Source: Puffinus mauretanicus
Taxonomy: Eukaryota; Chordata; Aves; Procellariiformes; Procellariidae
DNA length: 64,000 nt
Direction: 5' to 3'
Assembly (NCBI GenBank): GCA_023333565.1
Contig: JAJKFH010001480.1
Span: 434,001 to 498,000 of the forward strand
Part shown: one piece after another, positions 39,331 to 54,200 of the stretch
How the letters are laid out: every line of letters begins with the position of its first letter
Position numbering within the stretch: the stretch's first letter is position 1
Program-made: the position numbers and the translations under genes
Notes under the pieces: generated by a model
What the model was told of the DNA's origin: nothing
Database searches by the model: none
The model's input: the letters and a program-made list of their open reading frames with translations, nothing else

Positions 39331-42300
39331 TTATCAGAAAAAAAATACATAAATTTACTTACAAATTAGAAATAGTTTCAACACCTGTAAGAAGTATGAA
39401 AGGAAAAACTAACAGAAGTTACCGTTCTTTATGGTCTTTTTTTCCCCTCATGCAAAAGTGACTTGGAATTTGTCAGTTAAAATTGGCAAGCAGCTTGTTA
39501 ATTATGCAAACATTAGTATAATTGTGGAACCGTTTCCTCACATATGTAACATAGAATTTGTTCCAAAATCCATAATTATGCAAGGAAAGTATTATGGAAT
39601 ATCAGGTAAAAAAAAATTTTAAAGCATTTTGATATATATTTCAAGATAGTTACACACATTAAAGAAACTTAATATATTCTCTACAGAATGAAATCATTAC
39701 TTTTTTGCACAATCTCTCAAAGACTTAACCCAAAGAATAACTTTTAACATATATTAACTAGTAAGGAAAAATTCCTAAAAAATTATAGGAAACAGAAGAT
39801 TTAGGATTAAACCTGGTAATTTTGCTTAGTTTACTGTACCTATTCCAGTTGCATTGAAGTGTATTTGGTAGTGCACAAAAAATCACTTGGTAAGCAGACT
39901 TCTAAGTTTTGTTCTGGTAAGACATTAAAGTAATTTTTGAATAAAAAGTACTTTCCAAGGTAGGAAGAGAGAAGTAGCATACAAAGGGACACATGGCATT
40001 TACTAAACCAGACTGTCATGTGAAAGTAAGTTCCACATTTTATGCATACTTTCTGATCAAAATTTAACCTGTCTTCTGTGTTCGGGGTATGCCCAGCCTT
40101 TTTCTAATTTGTGATTCAGGAAGGCTTCAGGCTCAAAGAATGCTCACTGCAACCCATTTGTGTGCCTGCCACTACAACACCCCACAGGTTCTCAGTCTGA
40201 AAGATCAGCTACCAGTTTTAGTCTTGTGAATACACCCTCATTCCCAGCCTTGCCTGGGCTAAGCCTCTTCTAAAGCTGAAAATCCCCTTTGATCTAAGGT
40301 GGGATATCAGACACAATGCATGAATTCGTCAAAAGCAGATACGGTATCTGTAGGCATTTCCTAGTCTTGGCTCTACCTCCTCATACTTCCTATAAACTTG
40401 TGCAAATAGAGGCCATTGTGTTGAAAACCAAAAAAAAGAAAAGAAAGGAAAAAAACGTATGTTTTTCCCTGTCTTCTGCCTATTCCAAAACTAAGATTAT
40501 AAAATACTGTTAGTAGCAGCCAAGATTACAGTCAAAGCAAAACAAATTTGAGTTCATAATTTGACCCCATTTTTCAAGTCTTCTCAAAACTGGTAGCTTC
40601 TTCCTGTTTCCACCTTTCAGCAACTCTTTTATGCCTCAAAATCCAAGGTGTGATGTCCGATACACTTCTCTCACTTCACTATGGAAGATTAAGTACTTTT
40701 AATTTTCCATCATGGAGTCCACTTTTACATGCATTACCCTGGACAACCTCTCTGCATTAAGACTAAAACTTTCCATGTTAGTTACACGCATAACTTGAAT
40801 TTTGTTTTAGTACCATATTTGAAAACAAGGAACCAAGTGTCACGTGATCGTGCTCCCTATTTGTTTCTGTTCACTCCTATTCCCTCACCAAATACCTTCT
40901 GGACTTGCTGAATTTCAGCAAGATATGGCAGCACTATCAAAGAAATTTATTCCCTACAATCTTCATGAAAATGTGGGTATGTTTGTCCTGTTACCTGACC
41001 AGTCAGCATATGCATGACAGTCAGCAAAGCATAGCTCAAACTACCCACTGCACTGTTTTTCACCCAGCCAGCAATTAAGGATTATGATGGGAAGCTAGGA
41101 AAGCTGAATGGCTTGGCATTGAAGAAACCCACAAACCCTCAATACATAATCATATAATTAACAATTATATTTTTGTGCACAGAAAGAAGTAACTGATAGC
41201 AGTAATAAGCTATTTCTTTCTGGAACACCTGTTAGAGGGATAGGATGAACACTCTCAGGTGTTTTCAACTATTTGAAGAGAAAATAGAAAAGTATTAGGA
41301 AAACAGCATAATCATGCACCTCCTTTTCTACATTGCTTTGACATCAAATGGCAACATCATCCTGCTCTCTGTTTTAACACCTGATAACCACAGCACACCA
41401 CAGTAACAAGGAGAAGTTGCAAGAAAAATTAATTCTGCTCACGTTTCACAGCTCTGGACTGAGGGATACTCAGAAAACCTGTTTATTAAATATTAAAATC
41501 CTATATAGAGCCTACAATAAGGAATAAGGAACTTAGGATGTCTAACTAGACTTCAATCGTGGAGACAAAAATCCTGAACCTAAGGTGATTCCCCTTGCCC
41601 AGTTACAAGTCTCTTTTTCAAAGCACAGAAAGCTTAGAGACTTTTGGTGAACCATTTATAATGAATAGATTTAATATAGGGAAACAGCACATTTTCTTCA
41701 GTCCGAAAATTTTTTGAAATGATGAACCATCCCTCATAAACTTATCAAATTGACAAGCTGCTCTATAGAGAGGAAAGAAGCCTTATTTCCTACTTATGCC
41801 TCTGACTATCTCTAGTTTCTATCCCTGTAACTTTAGTTCTTCCCAAATATTCTCCCTTACTATCTCTTTCATCATGATAATATCATTATAAAACCAAAGT
41901 CTCAACAGTTGTACACATAGCTAAAATATTCCTTACATACCTATTTCAGCAAACAAATGTTTAAGCGAGTGAAGACTGGGGCTTCCTTCCCTCCCCTCAA
42001 TGTTTATAAACTACTTAATAGTAGTGTCTTCTCAAGGGATTGATTGAGCAGGAAGATGTTAAAACTCCTAGATAAGAAATGCTCCATGCCTCCAAATACT
42101 AACTCAAATTTAGTATGGAGACAAACACTCCACAAGATTTTAATTAAGACATTGAGCATGAATTCAGAGAGGAACCAAGGAAACCAAATCTATCATTGAC
42201 AGCAGCAACATTATCCAAATTCAACGTCGTGCAAATGAAGCATGAGAAAAGCTTATTTCCAAGGTGCAAGACAACAAAGTAGAATTTGTGCTGTACTCGC

Positions 42301-45300
42301 TCTTCTGGAATCACATTTTCAAAAGCAGCACTGTGATTTACTTGATTTTGTTGCTCAGTGTAGTCAAAATTGGAGAACAGAGCAACCATGTTTGTTTTCC
42401 AGTACACCTCACATTTTTCTTAGTTAATTCATTATTTTCATCAGGAACACGGTAATCAAAGACTTTATGGAGAAAGAGTGATACATATACCTGTCTCCAC
42501 CAAATATAACCTACGGCTGCTTCCAAATAAAAATGACAATTTTCTAGTTGTGTGATTTTCATACTGGAAACATCTTGCCCATTGTAGAACTATTTGCAGT
42601 AAATATCAAGTGTTTCCTTCCCAATATGTAACCATGTTTATGCTTGGTGATCAAACATAATCTGTTTTAGTTCAATAAGACTATCACACATAGAATATAA
42701 CACATCACCAAAGACCTAAAAAGCTGTTCTTTCCATACTGCAGAACCCAAAAATACACAGAAAGGTTTTCTAACTTAAAATCTACTACGCCTTGACAATT
42801 TACACCGTGTGCACACTAACTCACTTTAATTTTAACTCCAAGCCTAAGGAGACATTCTGTTCTAGAAACACGCACAGAAGTATCACACTGTCGAGGAAGG
42901 TTCTCCCATACTTGGAGCAGGCATTCACATCCTCCCCCCAACTTTTCTGGTCATAGCTTTGGTCCTCCTCATGTACACAACCCAACTACGCAGCTTGCCC
43001 CAAGTCCCTGCATTCAGTGACATTCTATGTGCAAGCAGGAGGGAGTCAAATACCCAAAGGCAGGTCACAATTGTGTCTTTATAGATCAGCCCAGGATTTC
43101 TGCTAACAAGTCTATTAATGCTGAGCAATCATTTAATTTAAGACCTGTTAAAACAAAGTTACCTAATTAGTGATTTTACCAATGGCCTACATATTTTATC
43201 AATCTGTTCATAATAAGGTGAATTTGCAATGATTAATGGAAAACCAAGAGACAAAATCTAAACTGATCAATAGAAAAGACAGGAAACCAGCAAAAGAGGC
43301 ATGTTACTGATTCTGAGGACAAAAGTCAGGACTGTGTGCCGCCAAACCCCTGAAATACAATAAATAATTCTTTAGAGAGATCATAAAAGAGAGAACTGCA
43401 AAATATGAAATAGGAAATGAATAAGGCATGACTAAAACTTCTAGAAGCAGCTCCACATGAACTCTCCCCATAGTTAGGTTATGGCCTCAGAAGGAAAAAT
43501 TTCAATATTTAAAGCATTAAGTACCAATAAACTATGGTTTGGCAACATGATATAGTAAAAGACTGTCACATACATGTCAAAGTGATTTCAAACCCAGTAA
43601 AAAGATCAATCCATGAATAAAAGCAAGGAGCTATTAACCAAATGAAATAACATTTAGGTCTGAGTCTTTCTGGAATCAAGAAAAAAATGTCCAATTATTT
43701 TCACAGAAACATATATTTAAGTTTTACATGACTAACACAGAAAAGCTAGTAAATAAATTGAAGCATAAGAGAAACCTCATTTCTTTCATGAGAGATATCA
43801 TTTGTGTTCAGTCCCTGCTTAAGCAGTGCCCTCAGTGAGAACTTCTGAAAGTCTGTACTGAACTTGGTTAGAGAGGTGGCACTTCTGAGGAACTTGAAGC
43901 TAAAACCAAACCTAATTCCTTCGTCCTTGCAGTACCAACATAATAGAAGCCACAAAGACCAGCTCTAGCTGGCATCAGTCCTACTTCTCACATTCAAAGC
44001 ATTGGGGGAGCATGAACTTCCATGTTCTTTGTTGCAGTAAGACAGCAGCAGCATAGGAATGTCAACATCTCTTTCAATCACTGTGCTTCCTTGCACAAAA
44101 CATCTGAAGAGAAAACACTGGAGTTTTGTGTTTGGGGTTTTTTCTTCCTTTTTTTTTTGTTTGTTTTTTTTTTAAGTTGGAAAAACGAGAAAAAGAGCGA
44201 GATTTTCTAAAATGTAAAAGCCAGGTTATAAATACTTTCTCAGTTTTTTCTGTAGTAAAACTAAATCTTTGTGATGAAGTTCCCCAAACATCTTTACTGT
44301 GTTCACAATTCCACATTTTTAATCTGTCACCATAGTCTGCAAACCACATTTTGCAGCCCTAACATAGACACTCACAGGCAACTATTTCCTCTCTTCTTCA
44401 AAACAGTAATTCAGGCAGCTTATTTTAAGGAGGTGTCAAGGGAGAGGTCTATTTTTTTTCTAACTCAACTACATTTAGTATTACTATTGCTATTCTGATT
44501 ATGGTAATTACTTATTTTCTTGTAACTGTGTCAACCAGTTTTCAATCTACATACCACTACTCTACGAAATTATTGTTTCATCCCCACCCACTCCCAAGAC
44601 TTAACAGGGCAATAACAATAGGATTATGGTAGACTTTTCTTGCCTCCAATGTATGGTGAGCTGGACAGATTTTCTACTGTCTTGAGCTTCTTGTGCCACA
44701 GTTCCACACCTAAAAGAAACCTGTCCTAAAAAATAGCTCAGCTTTCATCTTCTCTTCAACCACTGTACTCAAAGGAAAAATAAACGTATGGAAGGGTGAA
44801 AGCAGTTATTGACAGACTGAAATACTCTCTAAAGAAGGTCAAGCTGCTTTCTTCTTGGGCAACAATGACAAAATATTTATCAATATAAGTATCTACTATT
44901 CTCTTCATCAGTACACAAGCTGCAAAAACCACATGTATGCACACACATAACACAAAAATGCATCTGCTCATGTACTTTCAGTATTTTCACAGAGAGATTT
45001 CAGGGCTGAGCACATATGTAGTCATACGCTGGTCTTCACCTTGGAGATCAATATTAAAATCTCTGGAACTAACCACTTTAATCCTTAAACTGCCTGTAAA
45101 CTAATTAAGGCTTCTCCATTTGCTAAACACTAAAACAGACACAGGACCGTCATTTAGTAATGGAGATTTACGTATTGCAAAAAACTTCCTTGCTTGCTAA
45201 AGAACAACAGCATTTCACCTGCAGGGAGAGTCACTTAAATCTGGCAAATCACTGTTGCTACATTCCCATTTCAAGACTCCACACAATGGCCTTCATCAAG

Positions 45301-47097
45301 TCCCCATCTACCTTAATCCACAAACTTCTTGGTTTTTCTAAAATGATGCTTCAAATGGAGAGTTAAATAAGAAACCTGTGATTCAAAGACTGAAAACCAA
45401 TGTTGAAGATATCACAGAACATTTGGAATAATACATTTAAGGCATTCTAGATCAGAAGCACCGTTGAATAATTATTGATAATCTGTTTTAAGTGATTATC
45501 CAGTCAGGTAAAATAATGCTTTAATTTTGAATGCTCATAGAAGAACTAAACAGCTACTACTGAAAAAAAAAAAACTTTTTTGAAAATACAATAGAGCTGG
45601 GAAATATTTCAGAACTCCATTTACCCACTGTACTAAAGCCAGCCAGCAAACATTCATGGACTTACTACCAAAACTTAATAAAAAGACAAGGACCATCCTG
45701 AAACATTCTCAGTGTAGGGCACAGAAACACAATCCATGCATAGTCTGACTGCTGCTCCTTTTGATCTAAATAGCCAACATTTAGAGAAGGAATACCACCT
45801 TCTGTCTTTAAACATACATAGTATTGCAAATAGCTCTAAAACCATGCTGTGAAAAGTGTAGTTTTGGGCAACTTATTATTATTAACCTTATTATTGCTAA
45901 CATTCAGGCTATTTAGGCATCACCAATTACAAGCATACCTAATTGAAGCTATTATTTTAGATTTGGCAACACGACACTGGTCAGGACACAGGATTAAAGT
46001 GGCTTTAGTGGCACTGTTCCTGCTGTTGTAAACAGAGGTTCAAAAAGAAGAAAAGGATTGATTTTCCTTTCTGCACAATTCAACAGCTGCATTTCAGATA
46101 CCGCTGTATCATTTGAGACAAATGGTAGAAGCCCAAGTTAATGCATTAAAATAACTTTTGTCTTCCAAGAAAACACAGAAAAACTATCAGAATCTGAATT
46201 TCTAACTCTCAAAAAGCATGTCCTATCAATCTTCATATCTATACATTGTCAACAGACAAAAGTTAAAAATGACATGGATGTAAAAGCTTCCAGGATACAG
46301 ATAAATAAGAACTTGAGAAATTTTCACCGTAAAGTATTTGAAGCAAGATCCTGAAAAAGACAAAGACAGACAGATGCACAGAGGAAAGAGCTTAGAGTTT
46401 GCACCGCTAGTAACACATCCTTTGGTTGGAAGCATGCACTCGCAATCGGTTACTTCCATCTTAGTCGTATAAGCCTTCTATGCCTTTCAAACACAGTAGT
46501 TTTCTGTATCTGAAGATAAGTTCAATGGCTCATGCAAAATGTCAACATGTAAAGTATATTAAAACACTTTTTCTCATTAATATACGCTAATATGATCACA
46601 AAAAAAACTAAACTGCATTTTCTATCCTGAGTTTCTATTAAGTCAAGTTCAAGTTCAATTCAGTACCAGTTCAAATGCCTTATCTTCAAATACGCTCAGC
46701 ATAAGTTGCAATATTTCTTAGGCTCTGGAATAAAGCCTGCATTTTACAGCTCTTCTTTTAGTAAAAATGTGCGTAGCAACTAGAGAAAAAGGACAGCTAC
46801 AGCTTTCTAGGACAGCAAAATGTAGGATGAAAGAACAAAGTCTTAGAGGAACCAGGGCTCATCTCAGATCTCACCACCTTCTGTTTCAACTGTGGAGCTC
46901 ATTTCTCTAAGACACATCTATTTAAATAAGCTATTTGGGAACAATGAAATCAATAAAGCCTGGTTTCTTCCAAGTTTGTATTCCTTTGCCCTTAAAAAAC
47001 CTCATTCACCAGAGCAGATGCAAACCTTAAAGTACTATGTAACATACCTATTATGCAACATACCTGTATGCAAGAGACAAGAAATGCCAGATCTCAC
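39331..47097. other. Non-coding AT-rich stretch
   Basis: Only simple repeats and T-rich tracts (for example 44140-44175) are visible. A 29-codon minus-strand open stretch before a donor-like GGTCAG then GTAACA near 40996 is considered chance, because both strands are open and the acceptor is poor. Confidence 0.55.
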
Positions 47098-47150
47098 CTG
47101 GACCTACATATGGTTGTGAGCTTCCCTGTAACAGACATGATACCTGCTTG
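47098..47150 (-). CDS. Weak candidate exon, perfect donor
   Basis: On the minus strand a 53-bp segment lies between an acceptor (gatgttctgtttgacag) and a perfect donor (GTCCAG then GTGAGATC). Two of three frames are open. One, phase 0 to 2, reads QAGIMSVTGKLTTICRS; the other, phase 2 to 1, reads KQVSCLLQGSSQPYVGP and would suit the phase-1 start of the exon at 38432-38566. A second acceptor lies inside (catgtctgttacag). Splice-site strength is the only real evidence and the segment is short, so a decoy is a fair alternative. Confidence 0.18.
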
Positions 47151-48427
47151 CTGTCAAACAGAACATCTAATGACTGAAATCTCTCACAAGCTCAATTTGA
47201 GATAATTGCCTATAGGACAGAACAGTTATGGACCAGTAAAAAGGTCAACAAATTGATGATTCTAGAGGATGGACACAGTAATTCTTTAAGAAGTAAAGAA
47301 ACTGCAAAGGTTTATACAAATTCAAAAGAAGAAGGGCAGATGTGTTCAGTAACAGTATTACCAAAAAATAATAAAGAACTAACATCTAAGGTGTAATCAT
47401 TAACAGTTTGATTTCCTGAGTTGCTGGGGATGTTGAGGGAAGCGAAAGAGAACATTAACATCTTCCAGTTGGGAGGTGAAGAAAGCCAGCAGTCGCATGG
47501 TTAAAAGATAGACAACAGAGGTTGCTTCTGGGGACACTGACTGTAAAGCAGTAGGAAATGGCAGGAAGACTGTAATTCAGACAGGGTGGGTAAGTAAAAC
47601 ATGATAAAGATTACATGGATAAAGATTAAAATGCAGTATATCAGTATTATCTGGAACAGTCTCCCCATGATTCTCCTTCTCAGACAATATATGCTGCTTT
47701 AAAAAACAGACAGATCTGAGGCTACCCCTTCACATGTAGTCTTCCCCGTGCATAGATGACAAGATTTCACTCCACTTCTAGCTGGAGTATCACAGTTTCC
47801 TATAATGCACTGCATTTCTTTATGATATCATTGTGCTCCTCCCAGCAATTTAAATATACATTGTTTAGGCTATAAACTTAGAACCACAATGCTCCAAGTT
47901 TAACAAAAATGTTTATATTTTCTTTTAAATATTCTATGCAACTACTGAGGACTTAAAAAGAAACAGTACATTTAGTGTCTGGAATGGCAGTTTCTTACAC
48001 CAGGAGGATATTAACCTTTAATACTTGAAATCATTAAAGAAATGTTTGTAGAAATATTTTTAGCCTCTTTATCTGGTCAAAGTACTGGAAGTTAAGTCGT
48101 GTCTGTACAAACCAATCATTTCACCAGCAGTTTTATATTTCTTTAAAGCCTCATATAAAAAGCACCTGCTTAAAGTGAGTAATGGAGTTTTATATTCATT
48201 GCACTTAGGAACAGCGTATGTAACCTATTCCGTTTTCCTCCCTTGTGGAATATATTTCAGCTTATATTGCACAGCACATTACCGATGTGTATAAAGACTC
48301 TCTGATCAGCAATTTGGACTGCAGACAGCAACCTGCACGAGTACACTTTTTTCCCCCTCCTTAAATACAGTATCCACTTGATTCACCAACACAAATTAAA
48401 ACCATCCTTTAAAGATGATGATCTCAC

Positions 48428-48464
48428 CTTCACAGTGAATACATGAAGCCCATACATGCTAACA
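48428..48464 (-). CDS. Weak candidate micro-exon
   Basis: A 37-bp minus-strand segment is framed by an acceptor ending tgacattgttacag and a perfect donor (GTGAAG then GTGAGATC). Only one frame is open, giving VSMYGLHVFTVK after one leading base. Its phase-0 end would join the phase-0 reading of the segment at 47098-47150. This is suggestive only, because strong-looking site pairs this close together arise by chance in long introns. Confidence 0.15.
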
Positions 48465-49936
48465 CTGTAACAATGTCAGGCTAAAAGCTACAGCATATAC
48501 CCTGCAAAACCAACAAGCAATACACATGCTGTCAGCATTATAAAAAAAGAAGGTAATATACAATCTTCCCTGGCTGAAGAATAGAAAAATCTCCATTAGC
48601 GTGATTAATTTCTGAGAGGTTAAAAATCTTACTGTCTATTAAGGTACAAAAAAGAAGAAAATCCAAATGCAAGGAAAGTCCTGTAACATAGCATATATTA
48701 ATTATGACAACATTCATATTGGACTCAAGTATGTAATATAGGCATGACCACGTAACAAAAAGAACATACTATATTTAGATAAGCTCCTGTTTTTCATTTA
48801 AAAAATAACAGTGAATTTTAACGGGACAATTTAAATAATTTTTGTAAACACTTCTGCATGATTAACTAGAATCATACAATTGTATTCATGAATTCATTGT
48901 GATATGTAGTACTAAATTACACACAGAAAGCGCATTGATTTTAATGTATTTCAAAGTGTCCTTAGCAGACTGATTTATCTTCTAAGCACAGAATTGTATC
49001 TTCACAAAGCCAGATGCTAGCTTAAAGTAGACAGTTATCCTTTGCATCTTCTTCCATCCACATATCTCTATGTTGATAAGTTTTAAATAACACGGAAAAT
49101 AAATTTGCCATAACAACTTAAACTAAGCATAGAATTACCCATCAATATTATTGCACGTAAGTACTTACTCGTTGAACTAAACAGGAAGAAGGGCTATATT
49201 ACATTAGCTTGATTAGTACCTCATGGAATGCTGCAGAAGAAGTTTTGAGGTCAAGGCAAGTTTACAGAGCCCATGAGAAGTGGAAGGAATAGATATTCTA
49301 TAGTCACACATTTGAAGAAGTAATATTTATGATTGGGGAAGTACATGTTTTCTAACTTACTGTAATTAGATTAGCACTACAGTAAGCTTTTTTGTTACAA
49401 ATTTTAACTCTGATATAGTTAGTACAGTAAATCTTGATAAATCTACCCAATATTAAAGTATCTGAGGAAGTAGAGGACTTCAAAGTTAAAATGAAATCCT
49501 GATAAATCTTCACAGTATCTTAGAACGATATCCAAAGGAGAATTTGAAAAGAAAAAAAAAAAGTCAACGTTTTAATACAGTCAACTTTTTAATTACTATG
49601 AACTTACTCTTTTTACAATGTTGTTTCTTTTGCCAATTAGAAGTCCTTACCATAAATTCAAATATGTACTGAATGTCCCTATAGGAATAATAGCTCGGCT
49701 TAGTTTATAAAAAGGAGGCCTATATGAATGCCAGTTGTATGCTTTTTAACAGAAGGATGTAAACTTATTTAGCGATCTGTTTTTCTCTTTCATCTTATCT
49801 CTAGTTTCTGTGTAGATTTATAATGCTCATTGTTTCCAGTTTTAACAAATCACCTAATGGCAGAAAGGAAAATATGTTAACCTTGGAATTATTTGCAGTT
49901 GTAGAAATCCCTTTTGTCTGGCTCATGCAAGGCCTG

Positions 49937-49959
49937 CAATCTGTTTTAAACACAGATTG
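49937..49959 (+). other. Perfect short hairpin
   Basis: caatctgt, a seven-base loop (tttaaac) and acagattg form a perfect 8-bp stem. It is too short for a microRNA precursor by itself and may be a palindromic protein-binding site within a block of mixed composition (about 49800-50240). Confidence 0.5.
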
Positions 49960-51222
49960 TCTGTCTTTTGTCTGACAGCCACCAAGCTGCACAAATTACT
50001 TTCTGCCTGTTCACCTGTTTGCAGCTGTGTCTGTAAGCTAAGGATTCTGCAGTTTGACTTGAGCAACCACTCCAGGATTGATGACATGTGCTGCTGATAA
50101 ACTGAGCAATTTGAAGAAATTACTGGCTAAACTTATTGAAAGACATCTGTGCATGAGCTGAGAACTAGAAGCCTTCAATTGTGTGTTTGCAACCTGCAGT
50201 GGCGGCAATCTGTTTGAAGTGATATCCTTCTATATGAGAGCTGGCCATGACACAAAATAACTAAACCATCTTTGCAACATATTTCCTCACACACCAATAG
50301 AATTCTGCTCTTTTGGTCTTAAATATACTGCCTAAATAGAGGATATAACAACAATTAAGACTTCCTATACTCATCTAGCAGAAGTAACTTCTTTTGAAGT
50401 GTTTCCATTTTTCACTCAGATTTGGCATTCTGTTTCGTTTCCCAGCCTTCTCTGCTATATAGATTAGTTCTCAGCAGTTAATGGTAGTAGGAGCATCTCA
50501 CAGGGACACTGACTCTTTTCTGTTAACCAAGACGACATGCCTTTGCAGCATTATGGGGGTACAGCTCACCTCTTCCTTTCACTTGCAATACATCATTACT
50601 TCTTCAGCTAATTAATATTAACACCTGAAATTTCTGCTCTAAAATTTTGTAATCAAGAAATTGTACTTCTGAACCTTGTGAATCTGGATAATGTTTGAGT
50701 TTTTTGGAGATATTTGCAGACGTTAATTTTAAGCTCAGGAAGCCCAAGACTGCTATCTCAGGATGAGCGTGTGCATGCATAGATGTATGTATCAAATTCT
50801 TTTAGTTTAAAAAAGCTCCACCAGACTGGTGAGCTGTGTGTGATGCCTAGTCATTTCTAAGCTGTACATTAAATTTAGCAAAATAAATTCCTAAGTCCTT
50901 TAAGACACTTTCTATAGCGATACACTTCAATGTTGCTCCCATTTTCTTTGTTCTTACACGTTTAGCATAAATGTGTTTCAAGTATATACTGTGACAGAGT
51001 AAGCCAAAGCAGAATTCTACACATCTTCAAATGTTTTAGTAGCCCAGAATAAACAACAAATTACAAACAGCACTAAAATTGCTTGATACAGTAATGAGGG
51101 GAAAAAAAAAAAAAGGCAATTGAAGGGGAAGTGTGTTGAGCCTAAAAATGTAAGTGCTTAAGAACTTCCAAAGCGTGTAGTCAGAAGCACAGAAACTGTC
51201 CACTTTCACATCTGCACATTAA

Positions 51223-51244
51223 CCCCCTCCCCCACAACCCCTCC
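51223..51244 (-). other. Minus-strand G-rich (i-motif/quadruplex) tract
   Basis: On the plus strand: C5 T C5 ACAA C4 T CC. The complement offers three long G runs and one GG, enough for a two-tier or bulged quadruplex. It is a single short island. Confidence 0.5.
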
Positions 51245-54200
51245 TTTTATGCATTTAAAAAGCATTAAGTATGCAGTACTTAAGTACTTAAGCAGTGAAC
51301 CATCAAAACATGAACTACTCATTTTACCTTGTCATCTTTGCAACTAATTCATACTAAACATCAAGGTACTAAAATGATCCACAATTAAGACTTATATCTG
51401 TGCTATTTGTTAGTTTTAGTAAATGAAATTAGAGTTTCCATTTTAATTTCTTAAGTATTTGAAGGCAAATATTACCTTTAAAAGTATCTTCACAAACAAG
51501 GTCTACTAACAATGACAACAATTTTCAAAATATGTATTATATTTGATGAAAAATTATCACTGTGCTTAAACATGTTTGAAAATAGGAAAGCAAAGCTTTC
51601 AAGTTAAGTAGCTATATAAACTGGGCTTTCACATTTCAGAACCCATAAACTGGATTCAACACAGAGCTGAAGCGACCTCCTGGAAAAAAGTATATATAGT
51701 ATAATGTATATGCATACAATAAATCAAGTCCTGATTACATACAGCTAATAACTATACATCACTAATAAAACAACCCTTAAGATACTGTGCTATAGCAGAT
51801 ATCTAAGTAAATACAGTACGTTTTTATCTTTACCCTCTATGCATATTGTGAGTTCGAGCATTTTTAATGTCAGCTTTTATTTTAAAAGAGCTAAGTCGTG
51901 AGAACATTCTTATGTACCACTTCATAACTCTGACACCAAGTATGTATAAAAAGATTAGCCTTTATTTGGTATAAAATCAGTTGGCAGTTTTACATCTGTG
52001 CAATGCAACATAAATACCCCAGCTGGCATCTCAAGCTCACACACATATGGACTTCAAAACAGAAACTTCCTTATTTGCAGCACTGCCAGGGTAATTTTGT
52101 ATACTCTGCATACTACAGCTATTTGTCAGGCCTCTGCAGGTGTGCACTGCACATAAACACACAGCTGTAGTCTAGCAAGCCAAGTGTTCCATCAAACACA
52201 TAAAGGGAGACCTCAGCAGCTGGATTAGTCATCCCTGCAACAGGTCCAGGGAGAACAATATGGGTTAGTATTTTTGGAAAAGCATGGATGGTAAATTTAT
52301 GATTATGCTGGCCTTACCAAATAACTGCTGGATTGTGTCATTTTTATGCAATGTCTACTTATTAAAGTTTTTGTTAGAATGGCTGGAACAGACTGAATAT
52401 TTTTTAGTTTTTAATATAAACAATAAGGTAGTTTATGTATAAAATAGTTTATTAAGTGCAAAATGTTAAAAGGTTTTCATGCTAGGGGTTGGTTTTTGAC
52501 AGATGTTACAATTATTTGCATTGGCTTTAACAGACAAATCACTGGAATCAATTATAGTTAGTATATCATAAAGTTTCTTACTAGTTATATATCATACTTT
52601 GTCACATTTACTATAACTACATAGCATTTTTCTATCTCTATGGTTTTTGCTCTAACACAGGTGAATTCCTAAAAACATTTGAAAAAAAGACATGCAGAAT
52701 AAACACTTTAATTAGCTTGCCTGCTTGTTTAAAGTATGATTTTAATGTTTTTAAAAAAAACAACAAAAATTACTCTCTCTCAGAACTGTTTGGAAGACAC
52801 CAGCATCCACAGAATTTCATGGTGGTCATACAGATGTTAAAAATATTTCAATCAACCAGAAAAAGCAGTAAGCCTAATTTTATGCAAGTTTCTTTTCATG
52901 CAAGTTTCTTTTAAGAAATTTCATATGTCAAAAGCAAGAATAAAATGAATCAATAAGAAAATGAATAAAACTTTTAAAACAATTTGCCACCTATTTAACC
53001 AGAATGTTCAGTGTACGGTATGTATTTCAGCATTTAAAAATTGCCTCGGAAAATATGAGAAAAAATGAACTCTATCAGGACAAATCCTAGATGCGTTTCA
53101 TCCATTAAACTTTGAGTTCAAACAATATGCAGGAGCACGTGCTTGCTTCTCTTCGGTGTTTGTTTAGAATCACAAAATTTTACCAGATCTTACCCATAGC
53201 TCTCTTTCCTGATGATGACACATTTACACAGTCATAATAGCTCTTTCAGATTTCATGTGCTGGGAGGAAGATGTCAATTCAACACATCAGTCGGGTGGAC
53301 ATTGACCGGCACTGAGAACGTTACCACATTTTTCCTCGCATACTTGGCAGCACCTGGGAACACTGTGAGCAGGAATCCATTCCCAACCGCCCCTTCTTCA
53401 TTAAGTTAATTGCATGATTTCAAGAAAGAAGAGAAGGGGCTTCCTAGAGGTCACTTTCTTAAACATGACCTAATGACATTTCAAGACCATGTATCTGGCA
53501 TCCACCAGGAATATCGCTATTGGTGGCTCAGTAATGTACATAACGGTTATGTTAACATTATGGTAACGTAAGATCTAATCATTAAAATTACTGGTAGGTA
53601 ACTAACAATCACATACTGATTTCCTCATGTGGTATAAAGGTAGCTGTTCTTTTAAGCCCAACAGGTTGCAGTAAATGCTGAAAAGGCACACGTGGCACCA
53701 GAGACAGAGAGATGAACTCAGTATGAGCCGCTAAAACATGTCATAACAAAACCATAAAGAAACACTTCAAAACAAAAGATGGATATTTAGAATATAGGGA
53801 AAATTGAAATGGCAAATTTAATTATTCCTTTTATGCTAACAATTCTATCCTTCTGAATCAAAACAGAAAATCTATAATTTCAGGGATACATATTTTGCAC
53901 TCACCTTGGATCTACAGGCTACAAAAGAAAACATATATAAAGCTTTAACCATGGAATTACTCTTTTCTGGTAAACTGAACACAGAGTCCATATCAAAGAT
54001 ACAAGAATAAATGGAACAGGGCAGAACTGACTGATGGTTTGAGGGCAAAGTTATCAAGATTTAATGCCGTATTATACCACTGACAAACAAACCATATTCA
54101 AAAGAAAAAAGTAATTGTTTTATTAAAATGATCTACCATCATTTAAGACCTCCTGAGAAATCAGTAGGCCCTACTCCAGAAAAAACCTAAAACATCTTTC

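Noticed and set aside
40997..41085. Minus-strand stretch reading AVGSLSYALLTVMHMLTGQ before GTAACA
   Set aside because: Both strands are open here, the acceptor is purine-rich, and nothing links it to other exons.
53872..54057. Minus-strand open frame ending at a good donor (ATCCAAG then GTGAGTGC)
   Set aside because: No acceptable acceptor is present, and its phase does not fit the neighbouring candidates.
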